This document shows positions 57,535 to 64,000 of a DNA stretch of 64,000 nucleotides, piece after piece. This DNA is from CAVPLM01 sp963713545. GTDB taxonomy: Bacteria > Actinomycetota > Thermoleophilia > RBG-16-64-13. The number at the start of each line of letters is the position of its first letter. Within the stretch, counting starts at the first letter, position 1. The stretch covers positions 124,001 to 188,000 of the forward strand of contig CAVQME010000002.1 of NCBI GenBank assembly GCA_963713545.1, in the 5' to 3' direction. Under the pieces are notes generated by a model that was given only the letters and a program-made list of their open reading frames with translations, did not search any database and was not told the DNA's origin. A program made the position numbers and the translations under genes.

Positions 57535-58188
57535 ATGGCCCGCCGAGTAAACCTAGTTCCCCCATCAGAGAGGAGCAGAACGAGCACCGATTTCGGACTG
57601 CTCGCGCTCCTGGGCGCCGCTATCGTGATCATCTTCGCTATCGCGTTCGGTTACTACCTGCTCAACAACACCTTATCCGACCGCGAGCAAGAGTTGGCGG
57701 ACCTGCAAAACCAGAACGCCGCGCTGCAGGAGCAGCTGGCCGCCCTTCAACAGTACGGCGACATCCAGCGAGACAGGGAGAACGCTGAAGGGATCGTGCA
57801 GGGCATCTATGCCAGTCGGACCTTGGTCTCCGATATCCTTGACGCCACCAGTCTGGTCGTGCCTGAGAACGCTTGGTTCCAAAGCCTCGCGCTCACTACC
57901 CTCGACCCGACGTCACCCGGATCGGAGCCGGAAGCGGGAGGGGTCAGCGCCGGTGACAATGCACTGACTATCGAAGGCAACACGTATAGCTTCGAGGACG
58001 TCGCGCAGGTCCTTGTCCGGCTGCAGTTGATTCCGTCTATCTCCGGGGTCAACCTAGTGTCGGCCGGTCTTCCTAGAGGCGCTACAGACCCCGAGATCGA
58101 GGTCAAGGGCTTCTCGATAGACGCCGTGGTCGATGCTCCGGAGACCACCGACACCCCGCTGCCCATCAGCCAGGTGGAGGTGGAGTGA
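57535..58188 (+). CDS. pilN: Type IV pilus assembly protein PilN
   Basis: The 217-residue protein starts ARRVNLVPPSERSR, the conserved cytoplasmic INLLP-like motif that PilM binds. One membrane helix (about 22-45), a coiled coil (REQELADLQNQNAALQEQLAALQQ) and a ferredoxin-like periplasmic-type domain (YSFEDVAQVLVRLQLIPSISGVNLV) follow. I took ATG 57535, just after pilM; the open frame upstream lies in pilM. Confidence 0.9.
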   Translation: MARRVNLVPPSERSRTSTDFGLLALLGAAIVIIFAIAFGYYLLNNTLSDREQELADLQNQNAALQEQLAALQQYGDIQRDRENAEGIVQGIYASRTLVSDILDATSLVVPENAWFQSLALTTLDPTSPGSEPEAGGVSAGDNALTIEGNTYSFEDVAQVLVRLQLIPSISGVNLVSAGLPRGATDPEIEVKGFSIDAVVDAPETTDTPLPISQVEVE

Positions 58189-58190
58189 CG

Positions 58191-58862
58191 ATGAGTCGTA
58201 CCCTCAGGCTCATAATCGTAGGTGTAGTGCTGGTCGTCATCATCATCCTGGCCTGGTTCTTCCTGATCAGTCCTCTCCGCTCGGACATCGACGCGGTGGA
58301 GGCGTCCATCGAGACCGAGCGCGCGAGTCTGTCCGCGGCCCAAGCCCAGCTAGCTCAGGCGGAGGCCATCCGCGAAGAGGGCGAGAAGAATCGCGGTATG
58401 TTGCTGGAATTGGCCAAGATGGTGCCCGAAGGCGAGCAGATCCCCAGCCTGCTCCTGCAGATCCAGGATCTTGCCGACCAGTCGGGTATCGCCTTCATCG
58501 CCGTCACCCCCGGTGATCCCATACAGTCGGGCGATTTCGACGTCATACCTCTGGAACTGGAGTTCACGGGCACCTATTTCGATCTGAGCGACTTCGTCTA
58601 CCGAGCGGAGCAGATGGTCGCAGGACCAGGAAGGTTGCTCGCGGTCAAGAATCTTGATCTGCAGTTGGCACAGGATGCGGGAGCGACGGGATCCGGTGTC
58701 GACGTCAGCCCTCTGCTAGCGGTGAGCATGACTCTGTATGCCTTCGAGATGGCCGCCGCGACCGAAGGGACCACGACCACCACCTCATCCGGTGGCTCGA
58801 CAACGACGACGACTGAGTCTGGTTCCGGTGAGACGACGACCTCGACTACCAGTGGTTCGTAG
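58191..58862 (+). CDS. pilO: Type IV pilus assembly protein PilO
   Basis: The 223-residue protein has an N-terminal membrane helix (about 5-27), a coiled coil (EASIETERASLSAAQAQLAQAEAI) and the PilO domain LLLQIQDLADQSGIAFIAVTPGDPI. A Thr/Ser/Gly-rich tail follows (about 190-223). GGAG is 5 bases before ATG 58191; GTG 58185 is an alternative. It should pair with PilN in the alignment complex. The Thr-rich tail is unusual. Confidence 0.88.
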   Translation: MSRTLRLIIVGVVLVVIIILAWFFLISPLRSDIDAVEASIETERASLSAAQAQLAQAEAIREEGEKNRGMLLELAKMVPEGEQIPSLLLQIQDLADQSGIAFIAVTPGDPIQSGDFDVIPLELEFTGTYFDLSDFVYRAEQMVAGPGRLLAVKNLDLQLAQDAGATGSGVDVSPLLAVSMTLYAFEMAAATEGTTTTTSSGGSTTTTTESGSGETTTSTTSGS

Positions 58863-58872
58863 GGAGGATGTG

Positions 58873-59499
58873 TTGAAGCCCAAGCTTCATCGATCCGTGG
58901 CCGTTGCGGTCCTCCTCATACTCGCGTTGAGCGCTGGCGTGTTCGCGTGCTTCGGGGGAGATGACGGCACCAACGGCGACGAGGGCATGGCGACTTCCTT
59001 GGTGAGCAACAAGGCGACTACCACCGCGGTTCCTGTCACAGCTGTCTACGCGCTCGACGCCGAAGCTTTCTCCACCTTCCAGAGCAAGGACCCCTTCATC
59101 CAGCAGGCCGTCCCGCCGAGCACGGAGTCGACGACCACCACTACGATCGGCCCCAATACGACCACAACCACACGCTACACCACCACGACCCGGTATACGA
59201 CTACCACAAGATACCCCACAACCAGCACCACCAAGTCGACAGCCTCCACCACAACCACGACCACCGTGGTGCACGCTCACTTCCTGAAGATTCTTTCGAT
59301 AGGTGTGGTCAGCAACGCAGATGCCGTCACCTTCCAGGTGGACAACAGCATCTACAAGGACAAGCGTGAGGGAGACGTGGTCTCCACCAGTTGGGGGCAG
59401 ATCCAGGTGCTCGACATCAACAGCACGAGCAAGGTCGTCACCCTCCTGCACGGCAGCGAGACCCGAGTGCTCACCGTCGGATCGGTGGTCTACGAGTAG
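58873..59499 (+). CDS. PilP-like lipoprotein with Thr-rich repeats
   Basis: The product has 208 residues. The N-terminal signal helix (SVAVAVLLILALSAGVFAC) ends in a lipobox-like VFAC. Between about 90 and 130 lies a Thr-rich tract with repeats of TTTTRY. The C-terminal domain (FLKILSIGVVSNADAVTFQVD, KREGDVVSTSWGQIQVLDIN) has the short beta-rich form of PilP/GspC-like pilus proteins. Start TTG 58873 behind AGGGAGG; GTG 58870 is equally in frame. Position after pilO supports the PilP role. No secretin (PilQ) gene follows, as expected for a single-membrane cell. Confidence 0.75.
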   Translation: MKPKLHRSVAVAVLLILALSAGVFACFGGDDGTNGDEGMATSLVSNKATTTAVPVTAVYALDAEAFSTFQSKDPFIQQAVPPSTESTTTTTIGPNTTTTTRYTTTTRYTTTTRYPTTSTTKSTASTTTTTTVVHAHFLKILSIGVVSNADAVTFQVDNSIYKDKREGDVVSTSWGQIQVLDINSTSKVVTLLHGSETRVLTVGSVVYE

Positions 59500-59577
59500 C
59501 ATCCCTGGACGGTCGCGCGCCCTGGCCTGCAACCTTGAACCGGCGCCGCGGGGCGCCCTCGCCATAAGGAAAGGGAT

Positions 59578-60789
59578 GTGAGCGCCCTCCGTATGATCAC
59601 AGCGGGAGAATCACACGGCCCAGCCGAGGTGTGCGTGCTTGAAGGCATACCGGCGGGGCTGGCTCTGAGCCGGGCGGACGTCGACGTCGACCTCGCCCGC
59701 CGGCAGCAGGGATATGGGCGGGGCGGTCGTATGTCCATCGAGACCGATCACTGTCGTTTCTTGGCCGGTGTGCGTCGTGGCCGCACTCTGGGGACCCCGA
59801 TCTGCGTGCTGGTCGAGAATAGCGATCACGCCAACTGGCTGGCGCTGATGTCCCCTGACCCCCCCCAAGACGAGACCGATGTCACGCGGGCGCGCGTGAC
59901 CGTTCCCCGGCCGGGTCACGCAGACCTGGCCGGTCTCGCCAAATATGGCCATCACGACATCAGGGACGTCCTCGAGCGCGCAAGTGCCCGAGAGACCGTG
60001 GGCCGGGTGGCCGCAGGGGCCATATGCAAGCGTCTGCTGAGCGAAGTGGGCGTCACCGTGCGTGGCCGGGTCATCCGGATCGGTCCGGTCGGATTGGCGG
60101 GCGGCGCCGACTTCGCTCGTCCGGACAGCATTGACTGGAACGCGGTGCATGCGTCACCGGTGGGTTGCGACGACGACCTTGCGTCGGCGGCTATGTGCGA
60201 GGAGATCGATCGGGCTCGCGAAGCTGGGGACTCCTTGGGCGGAGTATTCGAGATCTGGGCCTGGGGAGTGTGCCCCGGTCTGGGAGACTACGCCCGGGCC
60301 GAGGACCGACTCGACGGTAGGCTCCTGGGCGCCCTCGGCAGCATCCCCGCCATAAAAGCCGTGGAGATGGGCGAGGGTTGCGCGAACGCCGCTCGGCCAG
60401 GTTCTCTCGTCCACGATGCCATCATCATCCGTGAAGAAGGCGCCTGCCGCTGGGCTTCACGAGAGACCAATCGCGCCGGCGGGGTCGAGGGAGGTATGAC
60501 CACGGGCATGCCCGTTGTCCTGCGCGCCGCGATGAAGCCCATCGCGACCCTTACGTCGCCGCTTCCCTCTGTGGATCTGGAGACGTTGCGGCCGGCCGAT
60601 GCCCACGTGGAACGGAGCGACGTGGCGGCCGTCCCCGCAGCCCGGGTGGTGGGGGAGGCTGCGGTCGCTTTCGTGCTGGCTCAAGCTTATCTCGACAAGT
60701 TCGGGGGGGACAGTCTCGAGCAGCTAGAGGCTGCGCTGCTCGCCTACGAAGCCACCCTGGAGGAGCGAGGATTGTGGCGCCGTTCCTAG
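59578..60789 (+). CDS. aroC: Chorismate synthase
   Basis: The 403-residue FMN-dependent enzyme makes chorismate from EPSP. It begins MITAGESHGP, with RRQQGYGRGGRM, PRPGHADLAGLAKYGHHDIRDVLERASARETVGRVAAGA and EGGMTTGMPVVLRAAMKPI. The start is GTG 59578 after AAGGAAAGGG. It is the first of aroC-aroKB-aroQ and overlaps the next gene by 16 bases. Confidence 0.96.
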   Translation: MSALRMITAGESHGPAEVCVLEGIPAGLALSRADVDVDLARRQQGYGRGGRMSIETDHCRFLAGVRRGRTLGTPICVLVENSDHANWLALMSPDPPQDETDVTRARVTVPRPGHADLAGLAKYGHHDIRDVLERASARETVGRVAAGAICKRLLSEVGVTVRGRVIRIGPVGLAGGADFARPDSIDWNAVHASPVGCDDDLASAAMCEEIDRAREAGDSLGGVFEIWAWGVCPGLGDYARAEDRLDGRLLGALGSIPAIKAVEMGEGCANAARPGSLVHDAIIIREEGACRWASRETNRAGGVEGGMTTGMPVVLRAAMKPIATLTSPLPSVDLETLRPADAHVERSDVAAVPAARVVGEAAVAFVLAQAYLDKFGGDSLEQLEAALLAYEATLEERGLWRRS

Positions 60790-62390
60790 CCCTGACCGGG
60801 TTCATGGGCAGTGGCAAGACGACTGTGGGGGAAAGGGCGGCGAACCTCCTCGGCTGGCGCTTCATGGACCTCGATTCCGAGATCGTCAAAGCGGCGGGGG
60901 TCAGCATCGAGGCGTTCTTCGCCTCCCAGGGCGAAGCGGCCTTCAGGGAGCTCGAGAGCCGGCTGCTCGCCAGACTCCTGACTACCGGACCAGATGACCG
61001 CGGGCTGCTGGTGGCTCTCGGAGGGGGGACTCTCGAGACCGACGAGGCGGCCGCTCTTCTACGAGGGCGCGGAGCCGTCGCGTACCTCGAGATTGCTCCT
61101 GCCGAAGCCTGGTCGCGGGCGCGAGGTACCGGCCGACCTTTGGCTCGCGAGAAGAGCGAATTCGAGGGACTTCTGGCCAGGCGCCAAGCCCGCTATGAAG
61201 ACGTGGCCGATTGGGTCGTTCCGGTGGGCGGGAGGACCGTGGACGAGTTGGCGAGAGACGTCGCGGAGATCGTCCACCTCGCGGGCGAGGAACATCCCGG
61301 CAAGTGGGGCCGGCGTTTGGTTTCTACCGAAAGATCATCCTTGATCATCGGGGGTGAAGATTCGCTCTCGCGTCTCGACCGCCTCGCCGCCGACGCGGAA
61401 GAAAAGGGCCATCGTTTCTTCGTCTTCACGGATGAGAACGTCATGCTGTTTTGGGGGGACGAGCTCCTTTCGCATCTGTCTGAGGGGTCGGTCAGCTCGG
61501 ATTTCCTCGTGCTGGCCCCGGGCGAGAACAGCAAGAGCGTGAGCCAACTCGGCCGTTGTTGGGATTGGTTGGCCGCACAAGGCGCCCGCCGAGACGACAT
61601 CGCCGTCGCCCTTGGAGGAGGGGTGGTCGGCGACCTGGCCGGCTTCACGGCTTCGACCTATCACAGAGGGATCTCCCTCTGGCAAATCCCCACCACTCTC
61701 CTCGCTCAGGTCGACTCGAGCGTCGGCGGCAAGACCGCGATCAATCTCGAAGCGGGCAAGAACCTCGCGGGCTCCTTCTATCAGCCGGACATCGTGCTGA
61801 TCGATCCGGCGACGATCCGCACCCTCCCGGATCGCGAGTATGCCAACGGCCTGGGGGAAGTAGTCAAGTATGGGCTCCTCCACTCCGAGGGTTTGATCGA
61901 CAGGCTCGAGAGCGACGCGGAAGCCGTCGCGGCCCGCGAGCGCGGCGTCATGAGCTACCTGGTGAAGACCTGCGTCGGCTACAAGGCCCGTGTCGTGGAG
62001 AAAGACGAGCTCGACCGGGGCGGCCGGGCGGTGCTCAACCTCGGCCACACTGTCGCTCACGCCCTCGAGGTGGCCGATGGCTACGGGGCGATAAGTCACG
62101 GCCGAGCGGTGGCTTTGGGCACGCTGGTCTCTTTGGCTGTGAGCGAGCGCCTGCTAGGACTTGATCGCTCGGTGCGCGAGCGCACCAGCGATCTGCTCGC
62201 CCGATTCGGACTCCCCACGGTCCTACCGCTGGGAGATGTAGCGAATATCATGAGCGCGGTGTGCCGGGATAAGAAAGTGGTCGCCGGCTCCAGTGGCTTT
62301 GTGGGGCTGCGGGCGATCGGAGAGCCGGTGTGGGGCATGGACGTACCCGCCTCTCTGCTGGCGGAATGCGTGGAGGTCATCAGAGCATGA
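60774..62390 (+). CDS. aroKB: Bifunctional shikimate kinase/3-dehydroquinate synthase
   Basis: The product has 538 residues. Residues 1-170 are shikimate kinase: GFMGSGKTTVG (P-loop), DLDSEIV, ESRLLARLL and VALGGGTL. Residues 180-538 are dehydroquinate synthase: APGENSKSVSQL, ALGGGVVGDLAGFTASTYHRG, TTLLAQVDSSVGGKTAIN, YANGLGEVVKYGLL, and metal ligands Glu and His in NLGHTVAHALE and ISHGRAVALG. Fusions of these two enzymes are known in Actinobacteria. GTG 60774 overlaps aroC, and the stop overlaps aroQ. Confidence 0.96.
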   Translation: MAPFLALTGFMGSGKTTVGERAANLLGWRFMDLDSEIVKAAGVSIEAFFASQGEAAFRELESRLLARLLTTGPDDRGLLVALGGGTLETDEAAALLRGRGAVAYLEIAPAEAWSRARGTGRPLAREKSEFEGLLARRQARYEDVADWVVPVGGRTVDELARDVAEIVHLAGEEHPGKWGRRLVSTERSSLIIGGEDSLSRLDRLAADAEEKGHRFFVFTDENVMLFWGDELLSHLSEGSVSSDFLVLAPGENSKSVSQLGRCWDWLAAQGARRDDIAVALGGGVVGDLAGFTASTYHRGISLWQIPTTLLAQVDSSVGGKTAINLEAGKNLAGSFYQPDIVLIDPATIRTLPDREYANGLGEVVKYGLLHSEGLIDRLESDAEAVAARERGVMSYLVKTCVGYKARVVEKDELDRGGRAVLNLGHTVAHALEVADGYGAISHGRAVALGTLVSLAVSERLLGLDRSVRERTSDLLARFGLPTVLPLGDVANIMSAVCRDKKVVAGSSGFVGLRAIGEPVWGMDVPASLLAECVEVIRA

Positions 62391-62851
62391 GAGACTCCCC
62401 CAAGCACCTCGTCCTCTTGCACGGGGTCAACCTCGATCTGCTGGGCGAGCGTCCGGCGGCCCATTACGGCACGATCACCCTGCGAGCGCTGGAGCAGTCG
62501 GTCGCGGAGGAAGTGGAGCGTCTGGGCTGGACCTGCGTCTCCCGGCAGACCAACCATGAGGGCGATTACGTGGAATACATCCACGAGTTCCGGCATGCGG
62601 GAGCCCTTCTCGTTAACCCCGGGGCGTGGACCCACTATAGCTACGCCATTCGGGACGCACTGGAGATCGTTACCTGTCCCGTCGCCGAAGTCCACCTGTC
62701 CGACATCAGCAAACGCGAGGAGTGGCGACGCCTCTCGGTGATCTCACCCGTCGTCAGCTTCACTGTCGGCGGCAAAGGGCCGGAGGGGTACATCGAGGCG
62801 GCGCGCCGCCTCATCGCATTGGCTGGCGACTCGGCGGTGGCAGGGGGCTGA
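62387..62851 (+). CDS. aroQ: 3-dehydroquinate dehydratase, type II
   Basis: The 154-residue dodecameric enzyme has LHGVNLDLLGERPAAHYG with the catalytic Tyr, QTNHEGDYVEYIHEF, LVNPGAWTHYSYAIRDAL and EVHLSDISKREEWRRLSVISP. Small changes from the usual motif (HYG for YG-type, LVNPGAWTHYS) do not remove catalytic residues. The start ATG 62387 overlaps the aroKB stop. Confidence 0.93.
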   Translation: MRDSPKHLVLLHGVNLDLLGERPAAHYGTITLRALEQSVAEEVERLGWTCVSRQTNHEGDYVEYIHEFRHAGALLVNPGAWTHYSYAIRDALEIVTCPVAEVHLSDISKREEWRRLSVISPVVSFTVGGKGPEGYIEAARRLIALAGDSAVAGG

Positions 62852-62994
62852 ACCGTTTCCCTCCGCCTGGCTGACCGGGGTCGGCGGAACGGCGCGCGAA
62901 CCCTCGGTTGGTGTACAATGCACCGGCGCAGACGGTACGTTCACTAGGAAGTCATCTGAAGTCATCCGAGCAGTAGTCGCTGGAGGCCAGTCCC

Positions 62995-63552
62995 GTGATC
63001 TCAACCAATCAGTTCAAAGTCGGCATGACCCTCAGGTTCGAGGGCGAGACGTACCGCATAGCCGAATACCAACATGTGAAACCGGGCAAAGGCGGGGCGT
63101 TTGTTCGTACGAAGCTGCGCAATGTGGTCACTGGGGCCCTGATCGACCGTACGTTCCGCCCTGAGCAGAAGTTCGAGCAGTTGCGCACGGAAAGCCGGCC
63201 GATGACCTACATCTACGACGAGGCCGACCAGGTGGTCTTCATGGACTCGGCCACGTTCGAGCAGCTCGCGATAGCGAAGAGCACGCTCGAAGACCGTTTC
63301 GACCTCATGACGGTGAACATGCAGGTGGAGGTAGTCTATATCGATGGAGACCCGTTCGATGTAGAGCTGCCGACTTTCGTCGACCTCAGGATCACCGAGA
63401 CTGCCGCGGGCGTCAGGGGAGACACGGTCTCGGGGGGATCGAAGGACGCGGTCCTCGAGACGGGAGCGGTCATCCAGGTACCTCTCTTCATCGAGCCCGG
63501 CGACATGGTGCGAGTAGACACCCGCACGCGAGAGTACGTTACGCGGGCCTAG
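62995..63552 (+). CDS. efp: Elongation factor P
   Basis: This 185-residue factor rescues ribosomes stalled on polyproline. MISTNQFKVGMTLRFEGETYRI and the loop HVKPGKGGAFVRTKLRN (modification Lys in KPGKGG) define it; the C-domain holds DGDPFDVELPTFVDLRI and VQVPLFIEPGDMVRVDTRTREY-like ending. The start is GTG 62995 behind GGAGG. TACAAT (62914-62919) could be its -10; I see no good -35. Asp23/Gls24 and nusB follow on the same strand. Confidence 0.96.
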   Translation: MISTNQFKVGMTLRFEGETYRIAEYQHVKPGKGGAFVRTKLRNVVTGALIDRTFRPEQKFEQLRTESRPMTYIYDEADQVVFMDSATFEQLAIAKSTLEDRFDLMTVNMQVEVVYIDGDPFDVELPTFVDLRITETAAGVRGDTVSGGSKDAVLETGAVIQVPLFIEPGDMVRVDTRTREYVTRA

Positions 63553-63576
63553 TCCCGCCGGAAACGTGAGGCATCC

Positions 63577-63879
63577 ATGACTGAGTATCTGATTGCAACC
63601 TCCGTACTCGAAGCCATCGTCCGCGGATCGCTCGAAGACGACGGGCGTTTGCGGGTACACGCGCCGCTGGCGCTCGTCCGGACCCACCCGGTGGTGGTCG
63701 AGACGGCCGGTCAGCAGTGCCGGGTCACGGTGCATCTGGACGCCCGGCTCGGCGAGCATCTGCCGTCCTTGGCGGATGGTGCGCGCCGGAAGATAGCCGC
63801 GGCTCTGAATCACATGACCGGGCTGGCCGTAACCGGGGTCGATGTCGTGTTCAGCGGCGTGTTCCCGGCGGGCGCCTGA
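63577..63879 (+). CDS. Asp23/Gls24-family protein
   Basis: The 100-residue protein has the compact Asp23/Gls24 pattern with VLEAIVRGSLEDDGRLRVHAP, the strand QCRVTVHLDARLGEHLPSLADGARRKIAAALNHMTGLAVTGVDVVFSGVF. Members sit at the membrane or in the cytoplasm and are often found between efp/accBC and nusB, as here. A precise role is not known. ATG 63577 follows a GAAACGTGAGG region. Confidence 0.8.
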   Translation: MTEYLIATSVLEAIVRGSLEDDGRLRVHAPLALVRTHPVVVETAGQQCRVTVHLDARLGEHLPSLADGARRKIAAALNHMTGLAVTGVDVVFSGVFPAGA

Positions 63880-63892
63880 GCAACGATCCATA

Positions 63893-64000
63893 GTGTCCGC
63901 GGGGCGCAGAAGTGCACGACGTCAGGCCGTCTTCATCCTTTACCAGCAGGATCTCTTGGAGCGGGACTGGCAGTCCGCTCCGGAGCGGACAGACAGCGCC
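63893..64000 (+). CDS. nusB: Transcription antitermination factor NusB, 5' part
   Basis: From GTG 63893 to the window edge 36 codons are open and read SAGRRSARRQAVFILYQQDLLER. The RR.AR..A...LYQ.DL pattern is the N-terminal RNA-binding helix of NusB. The gene continues beyond the window. NusB acts with NusE in rRNA antitermination. Confidence 0.85.
   Translation, partial: MSAGRRSARRQAVFILYQQDLLERDWQSAPERTDSA

Overview
The window is 64 kb of GC-rich bacterial chromosome. It looks like an actinobacterial genome, probably a lineage outside the classical Streptomyces/Mycobacterium orders. I base this on the GAAC-N4-GTTC SOS boxes at lexA, the DUF6325/SHOCT small-protein cluster, GTG/TTG-rich starts with GGAGG ribosome sites, a type IV pilus assembly operon without a secretin directly upstream of aroC-aroKB-aroQ-efp-nusB, and an argR-containing arg operon with a palindromic ARG box. 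I could not search the 16S gene, so the placement is an inference.

Layout. 0-8.6 kb: the end of rdgB, a small zincin, an XRE regulator, larC and lipA, then a translationally coupled redox operon (NuoE-like, NuoF-like and an FdhA/NuoG-like molybdopterin protein). The last gene has an apparent frameshift and lacks the catalytic Cys/Sec-His of formate dehydrogenases. A 161-bp inverted-repeat element begins directly after its stop codon. 8.85-18 kb: a Lon-family protease, tRNA-Leu, SOS-regulated lexA with a coupled zinc-ribbon gene, tRNA-Asn, a phosphohexomutase, nadE, metX-metW and tRNA-Ile2. 18-29.3 kb is the accessory-looking part: a MoaD-like protein, several small unknowns, an SnoaL-like protein, a NIF3-RNase HI fusion, tRNA-Gly and tRNA-Cys, a frameshifted MFS transporter, small Cys-rich proteins, a DnaB-like protein with a lost P-loop, and two SHOCT proteins plus DUF6325.

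29.6-48 kb is translation and arginine synthesis: tRNA-Val, thrS, infC-rpmI-rplT behind a promoter and attenuator-like terminator, an rRNA methyltransferase, pheS-pheT, then argC-J-B-F-R-G-H (argD absent), mpg, a second NIF3-like gene and tyrS. 48-54.4 kb: a lipoprotein gene, then a complete rrn operon (promoter, leader, 16S, spacer without tRNA, 23S, 5S, terminator). 54.4-64 kb: dapA, a pilus operon (pilD, pilM, pilN, pilO and a PilP-like lipoprotein) preceded by a sigma-28-type promoter, then aroC, fused aroKB, aroQ, efp, an Asp23/Gls24 protein and the start of nusB.

Most of the window is housekeeping, and I did not find a clearly novel multi-gene system. The points most worth a second look are the FdhA-like protein with a replaced active site, the NIF3-RNase HI fusion, probable non-AUG starts of infC (AUA) and pheS (AUC), the sigma-28-type promoter ahead of the pilus genes, the argC promoter whose -10 lies inside the ARG box, the hairpin element at 8.6 kb, and the two homopolymer frameshifts, which may be sequence errors.
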